From Nitrobacter sp047149785 (GTDB taxonomy: Bacteria > Pseudomonadota > Alphaproteobacteria > Rhizobiales > Xanthobacteraceae), in NCBI RefSeq assembly GCF_047149785.1, contig NZ_BAAGBE010000001.1, forward strand, positions 1,364,001-1,428,000: DNA of 64,000 bases, in the 5' to 3' direction. Below the pieces are notes generated by a model. It saw only the letters and a list, made by a program, of their open reading frames with translations, made no database searches and had not been told where the DNA came from. Numbering within the stretch: the stretch's first letter is position 1; every line of letters begins with the position of its first letter. Shown here one piece after another: positions 63,780 to 64,000 of the stretch. Position numbers and translations under genes: made by a program.

Positions 63780-64000
63780 TCACAGCGCCGCCAGGAGTTC
63801 GGCGCAGACGGCGCAAAAGACAACGACCAGCCAGGGCGGCGTCCGCCACAACAGCAGCAGCGCAAAGGCGACCACGGCGAGTCCGAAGTCTCCCTTGGAC
63901 ACGATGCCCGAGGTCCAGACCGGATTGTAAAAGGCGGCCAGCAGGAGGCCGACGACCGCGGCATTGACGCCGCGCAAAGCCGCCCTCGCAGCGGCCCGCC
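63780..64000 (-). CDS. chrA: Chromate transporter ChrA, C-terminal part only
   Basis: Only the last 73 codons are in the window; the gene continues past 64000. The visible end (LRGVNAAVVGLLLAAFYNPV, then IVSKGDFGLAVVAFALLLLW and TPPWLVVVFCAV) is the last two membrane helices of the CHR family, which export chromate by exchange with sulphate. The GVNAAVVGLLLAA pattern is characteristic. The frame is open across the edge with no start seen. Confidence 0.85.
   Translation of the reverse strand, partial: RAAARAALRGVNAAVVGLLLAAFYNPVWTSGIVSKGDFGLAVVAFALLLLWRTPPWLVVVFCAVCAELLAAL

Overview
The window reads as a chromosomal segment of a Bradyrhizobiaceae-type alphaproteobacterium. Evidence: high GC, alphaproteobacterial gene orders (glyA-nrdR-ribD-ribE-ribH-nusB-thiL; yajC-secD-secF-Mth938-squalene synthase family; dsbA-aroQ-accB-accC-aat-DUF2155-NDUFA12), a 50-residue aa3-oxidase subunit IV, DUF1236 and GCG_CRPN small secreted proteins, and dispersed palindromic repeats of the kind common in Bradyrhizobium, Rhodopseudomonas and Nitrobacter. 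Nitrobacter or a close relative is my best guess, from memory of such gene orders and not from any search.

Layout. 1-5.7 kb: leftward glyA, nrdR, riboflavin genes, nusB and the 5' part of thiL. 5.9-9.4 kb: a small accessory strip ending at tRNA-Leu(GAG), with a DUF3606 protein, a stand-alone DUF4062 protein, an XRE regulator and a GTA/phage tail-assembly-chaperone-like gene. 9.6-16.2 kb: an orphan fliN, lipB, acyP, a PccA-like biotin carboxylase, a 1-Cys peroxiredoxin and glutathione-dependent formaldehyde dehydrogenase. 16.3-25.6 kb: CHASE2 adenylate cyclase, TadG-like protein, TPR/beta-barrel outer-membrane protein, tRNA-Arg(TCG), oxidase subunit IV, and several small hypothetical or secreted proteins in sparse DNA. 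25.7-34.3 kb: a PAS sensor kinase, a giant indolepyruvate ferredoxin oxidoreductase, a Pro/Thr-rich membrane protein that converges into a PEP-mutase family gene, and a GCG_CRPN protein.

34.4-52.1 kb: H+-pyrophosphatase, an aminotransferase, an M48/TPR protease with a DsbA-like partner, DUF1236, aroQ, accB-accC, a three-gene translationally coupled phosphorelay (CHASE3 kinase, single-domain receiver, receiver-HWE kinase), aat, DUF2155, a FecR/TbpB-barrel-like surface protein and NDUFA12. 52.4-64 kb: two tandem small GNAT-like genes, DUF3597, DUF2189, trmFO, a kinase fused to an acyl-adenylate-ligase C-terminal domain, a squalene/phytoene synthase family protein, Mth938, secF, secD, yajC, a DUF815 ATPase and the C-terminus of chrA.

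Working together: the core consists of cofactor synthesis (riboflavin, lipoate, folate one-carbon), fatty-acid synthesis entry (AccBC), protein export (YajC-SecDF), complex I assembly/accessory genes (NDUFA12, NDUFAF6- and NDUFAF3-like) and thiol/formaldehyde stress defence. Accessory genes (signalling, surface proteins, phage remnant, DUF4062) sit between these blocks. Three families of dispersed palindromic repeats (called A, B and C here) fill many of the joints: eight A, four B and two C copies. No CRISPR array, complete insertion sequence, rRNA or replication origin was seen.
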